Assembly: GCA_903923925.1 (NCBI GenBank)
Contig: CAIXZF010000097.1
Coordinates: 43,448 to 107,447 of the forward strand
Origin: an uncultured Bacteroidales bacterium
GTDB taxonomy: Bacteria; Bacteroidota; Bacteroidia; Bacteroidales; CAIXZF01
Direction: 5' to 3'
Length of the DNA stretch: 64,000 bases
Part shown: positions 1 to 14,269 of the stretch, one piece after another
Position numbering within the stretch: position 1 is the first letter of the stretch
Layout: each line of letters begins with the position of its first letter
Program-made: the position numbers and the translations under genes
Notes under the pieces: model-generated
Databases searched by the model: none
The model's input: the letters and a program-made list of their open reading frames with translations, nothing else
What the model was told of the DNA's origin: nothing

Positions 1-584
1 TAAGTCGCCATCAGGTCAATATATTGCTTCACAAAGGAAACTGGAAATATATGCCTGCATACATCGAGGTGCATACCACGATACACATATCGGGGATTAT
101 CTTTTATGCTAATGCATTTCAGAGAAATATTCTTCAATGAATTTTGGGAGGCAGGCTTCTCAATTTCAGCTGGCATCAACTGGAAAAGAGATTGAATTCC
201 ATAGAAAATTCCACTACCGTTATCTGCGCCTAATACTATGGAATGGCGATTTATTGTAAGTTCATATGACTCTGAAATACGACTTCCTGCAAGCTTGTTA
301 AATTTGAAGATAATAGCATTTTTAGGAGCGAGCATTTCCAAATTTGGCTCAGAGATTATTTTTAACTCAGGTCCTCCTGAAAGTTTGACTTTTTCAGCAA
401 AATACGCTGCCAGTCTTTTCAGTTCTGCATTATCGCCAGGTATATAAATATTCGTTTTTTTATTTATTTTAAAATGACCACACTTTGTATGCATTTCTGC
501 AGGTAGAGGAATTATAGGAATAATTGCAGCATTTAAGCTTAATATGCCTGATAACATAAGGAAAATGAAGACAGGAATTTTCAT
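1..584 (-). CDS. GH20 beta-N-acetylhexosaminidase, N-terminal part (runs off the left edge)
   Basis: The ATG at 584 opens a frame of 194 codons that is still open at the window edge. Residues 1-20 form a signal peptide (MKIPVFIFLMLSGILSLNAA). The next ~140 residues look like the small alpha/beta GH20b domain, with GADNGSGIFYGIQSLFQL as the usual end of that domain. The TIM barrel then begins with RYVYRGMHLDVCRHIFP, the family's R-G-x-x-x-D-x-x-R-x-x-x-P signature. The catalytic Asp-Glu pair lies outside the window. Family members remove terminal GlcNAc or GalNAc from glycans in the periplasm or at the surface. It is the last visible gene of a six-gene minus-strand operon, 30 bp after a sugar kinase, which suggests that the released amino sugar feeds that kinase. 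The family call is firm; the substrate is inferred. Confidence 0.9.
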   Translation of the reverse strand, partial: MKIPVFIFLMLSGILSLNAAIIPIIPLPAEMHTKCGHFKINKKTNIYIPGDNAELKRLAAYFAEKVKLSGGPELKIISEPNLEMLAPKNAIIFKFNKLAGSRISESYELTINRHSIVLGADNGSGIFYGIQSLFQLMPAEIEKPASQNSLKNISLKCISIKDNPRYVYRGMHLDVCRHIFPVSFVKQYIDLMAT

Positions 585-614
585 AAGTATATCTTTGTCA
601 TTAAAATTTGTAAG

Positions 615-1718
615 CTATGAATTCATTATATTGATGTAACAATTTGCAATTTCAGACATGTGGCTCATATTGCTTTCAATACATTCGACCATTCGGAACT
701 GTACTCTGGCGCGATCAATATTCTGATTAGGGCGTGTAATATTGTAGTACACGTCACCAGCAAGATAATCAATCAGAAAGCGCAGTCCTATGAGAAAAGT
801 CATATATCTTGCAGCTTCAGGCAGATTTGTAATTTCAATATCAGTTAAGGCTGATGCACATTCTTTAAGGTAGCCGTTTGTGTAAGCTTCATAAAGATCG
901 AGATCAAAATTTACTTTTGTTAAATCGCATTCATCTTCTGATGCAGTATTTGTTGCTGTTCTTATTGCATCTCCAAAATCAAACAGTACAGTGCCAGGCA
1001 TTACTGTGTCAAGATCGATAATACAGGTTGCCACGCCTTCCTTATTAAACATGATATTGTTGAACTTGGTGTCGTTGTGGGTGATTCTTTGAGGCAACAA
1101 ACCTCTGTCAACCTGGCTGTAGAAATCCGACAGATCTTTGTACCGCTCCTCAGCAAACATAATTTCCTTTGCAGCAAGCAGAGCCCTGGGGTTTCCTTCA
1201 ATTTTAAGGACGTCCTTAAACTGTTCCCAACGGTAATTAATGTCATGGAAACGCGGAATTGTTTTTATAAGTGATGATGGATCAAGATCGGACATCACCA
1301 TAACAAATCGTCCAAAAACCTTACCACCTTCGTAAGCAAATGATGTATTCTTCACAACGTCATATACATAGCTGTTTTCAATAAAGTTAAACAGACGCCA
1401 TGAATATCCTTCCTTATCAGTAAAATAAAGCTTGTTATTTCGGGTGCGGATAATTCTCAGACACTGCATATTGTCTTCTTTACCAGGATCATCTTTCGAA
1501 ATCAGATGCCTGGTAACCAATTCAACATTTTTCATCAGGCCCTCAATATCATGGAATACATTCGCATTAATTCTCTGGAGGAACCAGTTTTGCTCAACAG
1601 AATTAAGAACTTTCAGGTGATAGGAATTATTAATATGGCCATTTTTAATTTGTTCAATGGCAAATAGATCTCCTTCAACCTCGAAATTTTTGAAAACTTC
1701 GATTATTTTTTCCTTCAT
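615..1718 (-). CDS. Aminoglycoside-phosphotransferase-fold sugar kinase (NahK-like N-acetylhexosamine 1-kinase candidate)
   Basis: 367 residues, cytosolic, with a choline/aminoglycoside kinase fold. The catalytic loop HNDTKFNN lies at about residues 214-221 (Asp-216 is the predicted base) and the metal-binding IDLDT at about 234-238, followed by GTVLFDFGDAIR. The length is close to that of Bifidobacterium NahK (about 360 residues), which phosphorylates GlcNAc/GalNAc at the anomeric carbon. Bacteroidota homologues are often labelled 'mucin desulfatase' or plain phosphotransferase. Its ATG is 6 bp after the stop of a sugar nucleotidyltransferase, and a GH20 gene follows. A hexosamine-1-phosphate made here could be used directly by that nucleotidyltransferase. 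The fold is clear; the sugar specificity is inferred from context and could be another hexose. Confidence 0.8.
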   Translation of the reverse strand: MKEKIIEVFKNFEVEGDLFAIEQIKNGHINNSYHLKVLNSVEQNWFLQRINANVFHDIEGLMKNVELVTRHLISKDDPGKEDNMQCLRIIRTRNNKLYFTDKEGYSWRLFNFIENSYVYDVVKNTSFAYEGGKVFGRFVMVMSDLDPSSLIKTIPRFHDINYRWEQFKDVLKIEGNPRALLAAKEIMFAEERYKDLSDFYSQVDRGLLPQRITHNDTKFNNIMFNKEGVATCIIDLDTVMPGTVLFDFGDAIRTATNTASEDECDLTKVNFDLDLYEAYTNGYLKECASALTDIEITNLPEAARYMTFLIGLRFLIDYLAGDVYYNITRPNQNIDRARVQFRMVECIESNMSHMSEIANCYINIMNS

Positions 1719-1724
1719 ACTTAG

Positions 1725-2630
1725 TTATTTCCAAAGACTTACGGGATAAATCCCATTTTTAATCTGATTATTTATCTTTTCTATTACGAAAGGCTTGTCC
1801 TCTTTATAAGTAACTCCAAACCAGCGACTTGATGTTCTTAGTACCTTAACTTCAGCTTCCTTATTCCGGATAAGCGTATCGATAGCTGTGCTCAGGTAAA
1901 ACTCGCCTTTTAGTTTATCACTCGTTTTATTAATGAAAGTGTTAAAAAGCGTATTCAACTGACTGAAAAACTTCGGTGTGAATCCCCAGAAATTCATAGA
2001 AACAGCTGATTTTTTGTCGAGAAAAGCAAGAGTTCCATCCATTTCCTGGAAAGCAACCTGCCCATGCGAACGTTTTATTTTGGTACGTTCGGTCACCGAT
2101 TTCAGAAATGAATTATCATCAGTTTCGCAGATACCCCGAGAAACATCGCCATAATCGGAAAGAGTGTTGTCGAGGTCATAACCTACCATTGAGTAAGATG
2201 CTGAATCAGGATCAATGCTGCTTAGTTCTTTTGCCAACTTTTCGAAGGCATCAAGTCCATAGAAGTCGTCAGCATTAATAACGGCAAATGGTTCATTGAT
2301 TTTTTTATCTGCAACCATCACAGCATGCCCGGTACCCCAGGGTTTTTGCCTGCCTTCCGGCACTGTAGTGCCTTCGGGGAGCATATCAAGTTCCTGGTAG
2401 GCAAAATCAAAAATAACTTTTCCTTCCAGTTTGTTTGTAAATGCACTGCGAAAATCAGCTTCAATATCTTTTCGGATAACAAAAACTACCTTACCAAATC
2501 CTGCTCTTAAGGCATCGTAAATTGAATAGTCCATAATAGTTTCTCCGGAAGGCCCAACAGAATCAACCTGTTTAAGACCGCCATACCGACTGCCCATTCC
2601 GGCAGCAAGAAGTACAAGGGTTGGTTTCAT
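1725..2630 (-). CDS. Sugar nucleotidyltransferase (NDP-sugar pyrophosphorylase family)
   Basis: 301 residues. The N-terminus LVLLAAGMGSRYGGLKQ (residues 5-21) is the nucleotide-binding G-x-G-x-R signature of sugar-1-phosphate nucleotidyltransferases, followed by VGPSGETIMDYSIYDA. VINADDFYG at about 118-126 supplies the metal-binding Asp pair. It lacks the left-handed beta-helix of GlmU, so it is a stand-alone pyrophosphorylase domain. It sits between a beta-galactosidase and an anomeric sugar kinase in the same operon, so the likely substrate is the kinase product (GlcNAc-1-P, GalNAc-1-P or Gal-1-P), giving a UDP-sugar. This would bypass the GalT-type exchange used in the bifidobacterial pathway. 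Function class is firm; sugar and nucleotide are inferred. Confidence 0.85.
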   Translation of the reverse strand: MKPTLVLLAAGMGSRYGGLKQVDSVGPSGETIMDYSIYDALRAGFGKVVFVIRKDIEADFRSAFTNKLEGKVIFDFAYQELDMLPEGTTVPEGRQKPWGTGHAVMVADKKINEPFAVINADDFYGLDAFEKLAKELSSIDPDSASYSMVGYDLDNTLSDYGDVSRGICETDDNSFLKSVTERTKIKRSHGQVAFQEMDGTLAFLDKKSAVSMNFWGFTPKFFSQLNTLFNTFINKTSDKLKGEFYLSTAIDTLIRNKEAEVKVLRTSSRWFGVTYKEDKPFVIEKINNQIKNGIYPVSLWK

Positions 2631-2688
2631 TTTTTTAATAGTTATTCTTAGTGTTTTCTTTTCGTGAAAATTTCATTTGATGTCTTTT

Positions 2689-8651
<5,963 letters not shown>

Positions 8652-8662
8652 CTTGCTAAAAT

Positions 8663-9901
8663 TCAGTTTGAGGTGAAAGTATTCTCCATTACCAGGGCAA
8701 TTGTTCCCATTATTCCTGCATCTAACCCAAGTTCAGAGGTCACAATCTCCGCATCCTCCCTGATGCGCGGAATGGTATGCAGGTTCATGGTATTGCGGAT
8801 AGGGTCGGTTAGAAGCTTGCCGGCTTTCGCCATTTTACCTCCGATAATGATCATTTCAGGATTAAAGAGATGTATAAGCGTTGCAATACCTTTGCCCAGA
8901 TGCTCGCCGGCTCTTGCTAATAAGGTGGTGGCATATTGGTCGCCGTTTGTAGCAGCATCAACGATCATAGTTAGACTTATTAACTCTGGTTTCCCTCCAC
9001 ACTGTCTTTCCAGTGCTGTAGAAGCAGGACTGTGGATTTCCCTTCTGGCGATATTCACAAGGGTTTTTCCGGAAGCAAGTGTTTCTAAGCAGCCGATTTT
9101 TCCGCAATAACATTGTTCGCCGGCAGGATCGACAGTAATATGGCCAAATTCGCCGGAAAATCCCGAATTCCCCGTGTATAATCTGCCATTTAAAATCATG
9201 CTCAATCCAATGCCGGAACCAATATTTAAACAGAGCACATTCTGCTTTCCTTTGGCTAAACCATAAATATTTTCACCTAATGCAAGAATTCTTGTATCAT
9301 GTTCAATATAAGCAGGCATTCCAAGTGTCTCCGTAAAGATTGTGGCAAGTGGTTTCTTTACATCAGTAAAATAGCTGTGGCTGATACCTGTTTTGGTATC
9401 AATTAAACCTGGCATTGCTATACCTGCACCAAGGATTGTTGATTTTTGAATATCAGAAGAATCGATAAGTTCCTCAAGTTTTGCCTTAAGAGCTGGCCTG
9501 ATATCATTTAAGGTTTCTATACCACCGTTTATTATTTCAATTGGGTGCAAGGATTCACAAAGCAGATTGAAGATCCCGATCCGGATTTCGGAACGGCCAA
9601 TATTTATGCCAACAATTTGTCGGGAGGAAGGATTCAATCCATACAAACCGGGTCTGCGGCCACCGCCAGAAGCGGCCAGCCCATTTTCCATTACCAGGCC
9701 TTCTTCAATAAGTTCGTCGAGCATTTTTTTAACCGTAGGAGTACTCATTCCTGTATACCCGCAGATGTCTGGTATCGTTTTAACACCTTCACGATAAAGG
9801 ATTTGAAGAAACCGTATCATTAGTGCCCCACGCCTGCTGGATTGCAATACCTTACTTTTCTGTAGAAGTCGGTTTTTATTCATAATATCCGATATAAACA
9901 T
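8663..9901 (-). CDS. ROK-family transcriptional regulator (NagC/XylR type)
   Basis: 412 residues. The N-terminal winged helix-turn-helix (about 25-85) contains TIPDICGYTGMSTPTVKKMLDEL. The ROK sugar-kinase-like fold follows. LNIGSGIGLSMILNG is the phosphate/sugar loop, EFGHITVD the ROK signature, and CYCGKIGCLE (about 264-273) the cysteine cluster that binds zinc. Proteins of this build are usually repressors released by a sugar or sugar phosphate. It is the promoter-proximal gene of the glycan operon, so it most likely controls its own operon. Immediately upstream, 9901-9918 reads TTTGAT-N6-ATCAAA, a small inverted repeat that could be its operator. A second start at M7 is possible. Confidence 0.9.
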   Translation of the reverse strand: MFISDIMNKNRLLQKSKVLQSSRRGALMIRFLQILYREGVKTIPDICGYTGMSTPTVKKMLDELIEEGLVMENGLAASGGGRRPGLYGLNPSSRQIVGINIGRSEIRIGIFNLLCESLHPIEIINGGIETLNDIRPALKAKLEELIDSSDIQKSTILGAGIAMPGLIDTKTGISHSYFTDVKKPLATIFTETLGMPAYIEHDTRILALGENIYGLAKGKQNVLCLNIGSGIGLSMILNGRLYTGNSGFSGEFGHITVDPAGEQCYCGKIGCLETLASGKTLVNIARREIHSPASTALERQCGGKPELISLTMIVDAATNGDQYATTLLARAGEHLGKGIATLIHLFNPEMIIIGGKMAKAGKLLTDPIRNTMNLHTIPRIREDAEIVTSELGLDAGIMGTIALVMENTFTSN

Positions 9902-9961
9902 TTGATTCTTTCATCAAATAACACCGGAAAATTACTATGTTTTTTTATATATATCAAGAAA

Positions 9962-10001
9962 CCACCGAATCTTTTTAAAAATTATTTAAAAGATTCGGTG
10001 G
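9962..10001 (-). terminator. Rho-independent-type hairpin after the biotin carrier gene
   Basis: CCACCGAATCTTTT (9962-9975) pairs with AAAAGATTCGGTGG (9988-10001), a 14-bp perfect stem with a 12-nt loop. On the minus strand the stem is followed by TTTCTTGATATATATAAAAAAAC, only moderately T-rich. It lies 38 bp downstream of the biotin carrier stop and before the ROK operon, as expected for an operon boundary. Confidence 0.7.
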
Positions 10002-10039
10002 TTTCGGTTATTTTAAACGGATCAGAACGAAAAATTCTT

Positions 10040-10561
10040 CTACTTCTCCGATAATTCAATCAAAGTCTCGTTCACATTAACGGTATCGTCTTCCTTTACA
10101 AGCACTTTCTTCACCTTGCCATCCATTTTGGCCTTGAATTCCATCTCCATTTTCATGGCGGAAACAATAATAACTGTTTGGCCGTTCTTCACCGTGTCGC
10201 CAGGCTTTACCAGGACTTTCACAATTTTTGCGGGCATTGGTGTTGTTACCAGATGTTCTTCGCCACCATTGTGGTCTTTGCCCTTTGTGAGCTTCAGTTT
10301 TGAAGACGAATCCTGAATTTCAATGTGGTATGAATTATACAATGCATTAACGTGGTAGGAGTTCTGCGAATTTCCCTGTATCATTTCGAGATTATAGGAG
10401 CGGCCAACATGGAGAATGGAATAAACCATATCCTCAACCATGGCCACATCAACCTCATATATTCTATCATCGACCTTCACTTTCATGATATTTCCATTTT
10501 TCTCAATCAGGTCGACTTTTGCTTTGCGGTTATCAATTTTTATATCCAATGCCATTTTCAA
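10040..10561 (-). CDS. Biotin carboxyl carrier protein (biotin/lipoyl attachment subunit)
   Basis: 173 residues, cytosolic. The C-terminal ~75 residues form the biotinyl domain, with the biotinylation motif AMKMEME (Lys at about 141) between the two half-motifs PGDTVKNGQ and EDDTVNVNE. The N-terminal ~90 residues are the less conserved region seen in carriers of propionyl-/methylmalonyl-CoA carboxylase and decarboxylase complexes. It lies 29 bp after the biotin carboxylase, so the two are one transcript. The carboxyltransferase subunit that would fix the substrate (acetyl-CoA, propionyl-CoA or oxaloacetate) is not adjacent. Start: MKM; M3 is also possible. Confidence 0.92.
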   Translation of the reverse strand: MKMALDIKIDNRKAKVDLIEKNGNIMKVKVDDRIYEVDVAMVEDMVYSILHVGRSYNLEMIQGNSQNSYHVNALYNSYHIEIQDSSSKLKLTKGKDHNGGEEHLVTTPMPAKIVKVLVKPGDTVKNGQTVIIVSAMKMEMEFKAKMDGKVKKVLVKEDDTVNVNETLIELSEK

Positions 10562-10590
10562 TAAAATCTTTAAGTGTGAATTGAGAATTT

Positions 10591-12102
10591 TTAATCTACG
10601 CCAAACATGCCTCTTCTTCTGCCGAAGTCCTTCCAGGGACTGTGGCTCAGTCTGCGGGCAAGTGTGGGCTTATGTGCTTCTTTGCGTGAATGGTAATCAA
10701 CAAATGCGGCTATCAGGGCCATGTCCTGGCAGAGGCCATCGCAATCGTCTTCAGAAAGCAGAAACTGCAGGTTATCCTCAATAAAATGGGTATTGTATTT
10801 TCCACTCACAAAATCAGGCGTACGCATAATTTTAGAAAGGAAATAAATATTGGTTTTTACACCTGTAATTTTGTATTCAAACAAGGCACGTTTCATTCTC
10901 ATCAGAGCCTCTTCACGTGTTTTGGCCCACACAATGAGTTTCGAAATCATTGGGTCGTAATAAATAGGTATTTCAAATCCTTCATAAACATACCCATCAT
11001 GACGAACACCCAATCCGAGAGGTTCAGAGATATGCTTCACGCGGCCAGGGCTTGGCATGAAATTCTGTTTTGTATCTTCAGCATAAATCCTGCATTCAAT
11101 GGCATGTCCGGTTTGTTTCAGGTCTTCCTGTTTAAATGGGAGTTTGAGGCCATTTGCGATGTTTATCTGTTCTTTTACCAGGTCAACACCAACAACTCTT
11201 TCGGTAATCGGATGTTCAACCTGTAAGCGGGTATTCATCTCCAGGAAATAATACTTCAGATCGTCGCCAACAATGAATTCAATGGTTCCTGCACCATCAT
11301 AATTCACTGCCTGGGCGGCAGCAACCGCATATTGGCCCATTTCAGCACGAATTGCATCAGTTAGCAGCGGAGAAGGTGTTTCTTCAACAACCTTCTGATG
11401 CCTGCGTTGCACAGAGCATTCACGTTCAAAAAGGTGAACAGCATTGCCATGTTTGTCTGCAAGAATCTGAAATTCGATGTGATGTGGTGATTCGATGTAC
11501 TTTTCAATATAAACAGAATCGTTACCAAATGCTGATTTGGCTTCAGACTTTGCTCCACGAATTGAAGGAAGAATATCCTCTGTCCTTTTTACAAGACGCA
11601 TCCCTTTACCACCACCACCGGCAGATGCCTTGATCATTACCGGCAAGCCGATCTCTTTGATGGTTTCCAATGCGAGATTCTCATCCGCTATAGGTTCAAC
11701 AGTGCCAGGAACAACCGGCACACCTGCTGTCATCATTTTTTTCCGGGCAGTAATTTTATCACCCATAGTGGAAATGGCATATTCTGAAGGTCCGATAAAA
11801 ATAATTCCTTCTTCCTTGCAACGTTTTGAAAATGAAGCGTTTTCGGATAAAAATCCATAGCCTGGATGTATTGCATCTGCATTAGAAGCACGGGCAACAT
11901 CCAGAATCTTCTCAATTTTCAGGTAGCTTTCTGCAGAAGGCGGCGGCCCTACACAATAGGCTTCATCTGCATAACGGACATGCAACGAATTGCGATCTGC
12001 CTCCGAAAAAACAGCTATTGTCCTGATTCCCATTTCTCTGCAGGAACGCATTATCCTAACAGCAATCTCACCTCTGTTTGCAACAAGTACTTTTTTAATC
12101 AT
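10591..12102 (-). CDS. Biotin carboxylase subunit of an acyl-CoA carboxylase
   Basis: 503 residues, the length of stand-alone AccC/PccA-type biotin carboxylases. N-terminal VLVANRGEIAVRIMRSCREMG is standard. The ATP-grasp glycine-rich loop is KASAGGGGKGMRLV (about 160-173), EFQILADKHGNAVHLFERECS lies at about 210-230 and EMNTRLQVEHPITE at about 290-303. The enzyme carboxylates biotin on the carrier protein using ATP and bicarbonate. It is the first gene of a two-gene minus-strand operon with the carrier. The C-terminal ~50 residues (after SEDD) are a low-conservation tail. Which carboxylase it serves cannot be decided here. Confidence 0.93.
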   Translation of the reverse strand: MIKKVLVANRGEIAVRIMRSCREMGIRTIAVFSEADRNSLHVRYADEAYCVGPPPSAESYLKIEKILDVARASNADAIHPGYGFLSENASFSKRCKEEGIIFIGPSEYAISTMGDKITARKKMMTAGVPVVPGTVEPIADENLALETIKEIGLPVMIKASAGGGGKGMRLVKRTEDILPSIRGAKSEAKSAFGNDSVYIEKYIESPHHIEFQILADKHGNAVHLFERECSVQRRHQKVVEETPSPLLTDAIRAEMGQYAVAAAQAVNYDGAGTIEFIVGDDLKYYFLEMNTRLQVEHPITERVVGVDLVKEQINIANGLKLPFKQEDLKQTGHAIECRIYAEDTKQNFMPSPGRVKHISEPLGLGVRHDGYVYEGFEIPIYYDPMISKLIVWAKTREEALMRMKRALFEYKITGVKTNIYFLSKIMRTPDFVSGKYNTHFIEDNLQFLLSEDDCDGLCQDMALIAAFVDYHSRKEAHKPTLARRLSHSPWKDFGRRRGMFGVD

Positions 12103-12281
12103 AAGCGGTTATAAAATAGCTGGCAAAAATATGAAAACATTCACTGGGTTCAACTCATATATATAAGATTGCCAATACAATTAAACCATTCCAGAAAGAT
12201 TTTGTTTAATGGATAGCATTCAATTGAACTGAGAACTTGCTGAAAACAACTATTTTTGTTTTAAATAATGGAGGAAATAAA

Positions 12282-12887
12282 ATGAGGAAAAAAATATTCT
12301 TTTTAGGTTTGTTCTGTACACTATTTGCCTATCAATCCTTTTCACAGTCGTTTTCAGGTGGCATACTTGCCGGCATTGCAGCCAGCCAGGTTGATGGTGA
12401 TAACCACTCCGGATACACTAAGGCTGGATTTGCCGGTGGCGGGTATGTTAGCCTTACAGTGCGAGAAAAATGGACACTGCAAATGGACCTTGAATTTGTT
12501 ATGAAAGGAAGCCATGCAACGGATTCATTAAACAATGTTTACGCTTTAAATCTTAATTATGTTGAGGTGCCTTTGTTGCTTCAATATAATTTTTACAAGA
12601 AATACATTGCACAGATTGGATTGTCTACCGCAACGCTTATTTCCCATAAAGAAACTTCGAATAGCTATGATTTAACGGATGTTTCTCCAGAACTGGCTAA
12701 ACAGAATGTTAGTCTGATTATTGGGCTTCGTTACCCTTTGGGTGAGCATTTCACTTTTGATTTCAGAGCCAGCAACTCATTGCAGTCGATCCGGAAAGGA
12801 ACTGCTGCCTATGGGTATATAAAGCGCTTTGGCAAATACGGGCAATATAATAACTTGCTGGTGTTAAGCATGTTCTATAAATTGTAA
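12282..12887 (+). CDS. Small outer-membrane beta-barrel protein (porin-family, PorT-like fold)
   Basis: 201 residues from the ATG at 12282, which has a good ribosome binding site (GGAGG) 7-11 bp upstream; an earlier in-frame TTG at 12237 is less likely. A signal peptide covers about 1-21 (LFAYQSFSQS). The mature part has alternating hydrophobic strands, an N-terminal GGILAGIAASQVDGD typical of 'outer membrane beta-barrel' families of Bacteroidota, and an aromatic C-terminus (LVLSMFYKL). The eight-stranded barrel fold is inferred. No enzymatic motif is visible. It ends one base before ubiX starts, so the two are probably cotranscribed without an obvious functional link. Confidence 0.75.
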   Translation: MRKKIFFLGLFCTLFAYQSFSQSFSGGILAGIAASQVDGDNHSGYTKAGFAGGGYVSLTVREKWTLQMDLEFVMKGSHATDSLNNVYALNLNYVEVPLLLQYNFYKKYIAQIGLSTATLISHKETSNSYDLTDVSPELAKQNVSLIIGLRYPLGEHFTFDFRASNSLQSIRKGTAAYGYIKRFGKYGQYNNLLVLSMFYKL

Positions 12888-12888
12888 T

Positions 12889-13458
12889 ATGTTTAAACAT
12901 CGCTTAATAATAGCAGTTACGGGAGCCAGCGGAGCAATTTATGCCAGGAATCTTTTTGAGAAGCTTAAAGAAATGCCTTTACAGATTGAACGTTGTGGGG
13001 TGGTTTTCTCAAATTATGCCAAACAGGTTTGGCAGCATGAACTGGGGAATGCAGATTTTAAGGAACTCCCCTGGAAAGTTTACGATAATGATAATATGTT
13101 TGCTCCTTTGGCTTCGGGTTCTGCCGGCTATAAAAATATGATAATTATACCATGCAGTATGGGAACCATGGGGCGAATTGCCTCTGGAGTTGCCAGCGAT
13201 CTGATAACACGGGCAGCAGATGTTATGTTGAAGGAGCGAGGTCGGCTGATAATCGTACCTAGAGAACTGCCTTACAATCTCATCCACATTAACAACATGA
13301 AAACACTAACAGAAGCAGGCGCAATTATATGCCCGGCTTCACCGTCTTTTTACAGTAAACCTCAAAGCATCGATGCTTTGGTTAACACCGTTGTCGACAG
13401 GGTGCTTGACCTTGCTAGTTTCTCCCTCGATACGTTTAAATGGAAGGAATACGAATAG
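12889..13458 (+). CDS. ubiX: Flavin prenyltransferase UbiX
   Basis: 189 residues, usual family length. The N-terminal AVTGASGAIYARNLFEKL is the FMN-binding loop. PCSMGTMGRIASGVASDLITRAADVMLKE is the core UbiX signature, and PRELPYNLIHINNMKTLTEAGAIICPASPSFY follows it. The enzyme joins a dimethylallyl group to FMN, producing the prenylated cofactor used by UbiD-type decarboxylases. No ubiD lies nearby. It starts one base after the preceding barrel gene's stop codon and ends 2 bp from a convergent gene. Confidence 0.95.
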   Translation: MFKHRLIIAVTGASGAIYARNLFEKLKEMPLQIERCGVVFSNYAKQVWQHELGNADFKELPWKVYDNDNMFAPLASGSAGYKNMIIIPCSMGTMGRIASGVASDLITRAADVMLKERGRLIIVPRELPYNLIHINNMKTLTEAGAIICPASPSFYSKPQSIDALVNTVVDRVLDLASFSLDTFKWKEYE

Positions 13459-13460
13459 TA

Positions 13461-14204
13461 TTAATGTTTGCTATTGATGTATTTGGCAAGTTCTTCAGTT
13501 GAACTTGAAAATGAAAATGCATCGTTCACTTTAAAGTAATTTCGTTTTTCTATGCAATAATCGTAGGCATATTTTGCAATTTCCAGCCTTGAGTCTTCGA
13601 AGGAGAACAATTTCACAATTTCTCTTACCTGATCGGCTGAAAAACATTGTTTTGCTGCTATAACTTGTTTTGCAACAGTTACTTTAGTTGAATTAAAACT
13701 TTGTTTGCTGATAGCATCCTTTACCTGAACGAAATCGATATCTGTTACCTGGCAAGGTGTTGTTGTTGGTGGAGGTGAATGTGGCGGCGGAACATTCGGT
13801 AACTCAACTGGTGGAACAGGAACAGGAGCAGCGTGCAACCCATTTATAAAATCGTGCAGGCGGAATACATTCGAGAAATAGGCAAAGCTATCGTAAACAT
13901 CATAAAAATTTTCTTTATCTGTAGTATTAGGGTAGGCTACTTCAACGAAATCCAGGCGATTATAATCGTTTACAAATAGTTCTGCAATGGCTTTTACCTG
14001 CTCTGTACTGAGGCAGAAGTCGATGGAAAGTTCTTTAGCTTTTCTGAGTTTCTGGGTTTCATTCTGAGAAGATGTAATAAGGTCGAATTTTTGTTTGAAC
14101 TTAACACTCGGGAGTGGGCCTTCACAGGGTTTCCTATGCTGCCCAAAGCTGAATAGAAAGCAGAATATCAGTATTATAACACCAGGAAAGTAATGTAGTC
14201 TCAT
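13461..14204 (-). CDS. DUF4476-domain secreted protein (two copies of the domain)
   Basis: About 247 residues from the preferred ATG at 14204, which places a hydrophobic signal segment right at the N-terminus (RLHYFPGVIILIFCFLFSFG); the longer start at 14243 would put 13 polar residues before it. Two related ~90-residue domains (about 35-115 and 150-245) share the pattern in which a run of residues is called up by 'L/K-x-A-K-x-L/V-...CxSxxQVxxIxxLFxxxxxRLxxxxxAY'. They are joined by a proline-rich linker (PVPVPPVELPNVPPPHSPPP). DUF4476 is a Bacteroidota domain of unknown function. A possible role in binding peptides or the envelope is not shown by the sequence. Confidence 0.8.
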   Translation of the reverse strand: MRLHYFPGVIILIFCFLFSFGQHRKPCEGPLPSVKFKQKFDLITSSQNETQKLRKAKELSIDFCLSTEQVKAIAELFVNDYNRLDFVEVAYPNTTDKENFYDVYDSFAYFSNVFRLHDFINGLHAAPVPVPPVELPNVPPPHSPPPTTTPCQVTDIDFVQVKDAISKQSFNSTKVTVAKQVIAAKQCFSADQVREIVKLFSFEDSRLEIAKYAYDYCIEKRNYFKVNDAFSFSSSTEELAKYINSKH

Positions 14205-14269
14205 AATTTCAAAGTTTACGTTGAATTGTTTAATGGAAAACAAATTTAAAATATTTTCCGGAATTGCTT

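Noticed and set aside
8673..9110. 145-codon plus-strand frame within the ROK gene
   Set aside because: It is antisense to a well-supported protein and shows no recognisable domain.
10690..11226. 178-codon plus-strand frame within the biotin carboxylase gene
   Set aside because: Antisense shadow of a highly conserved enzyme.
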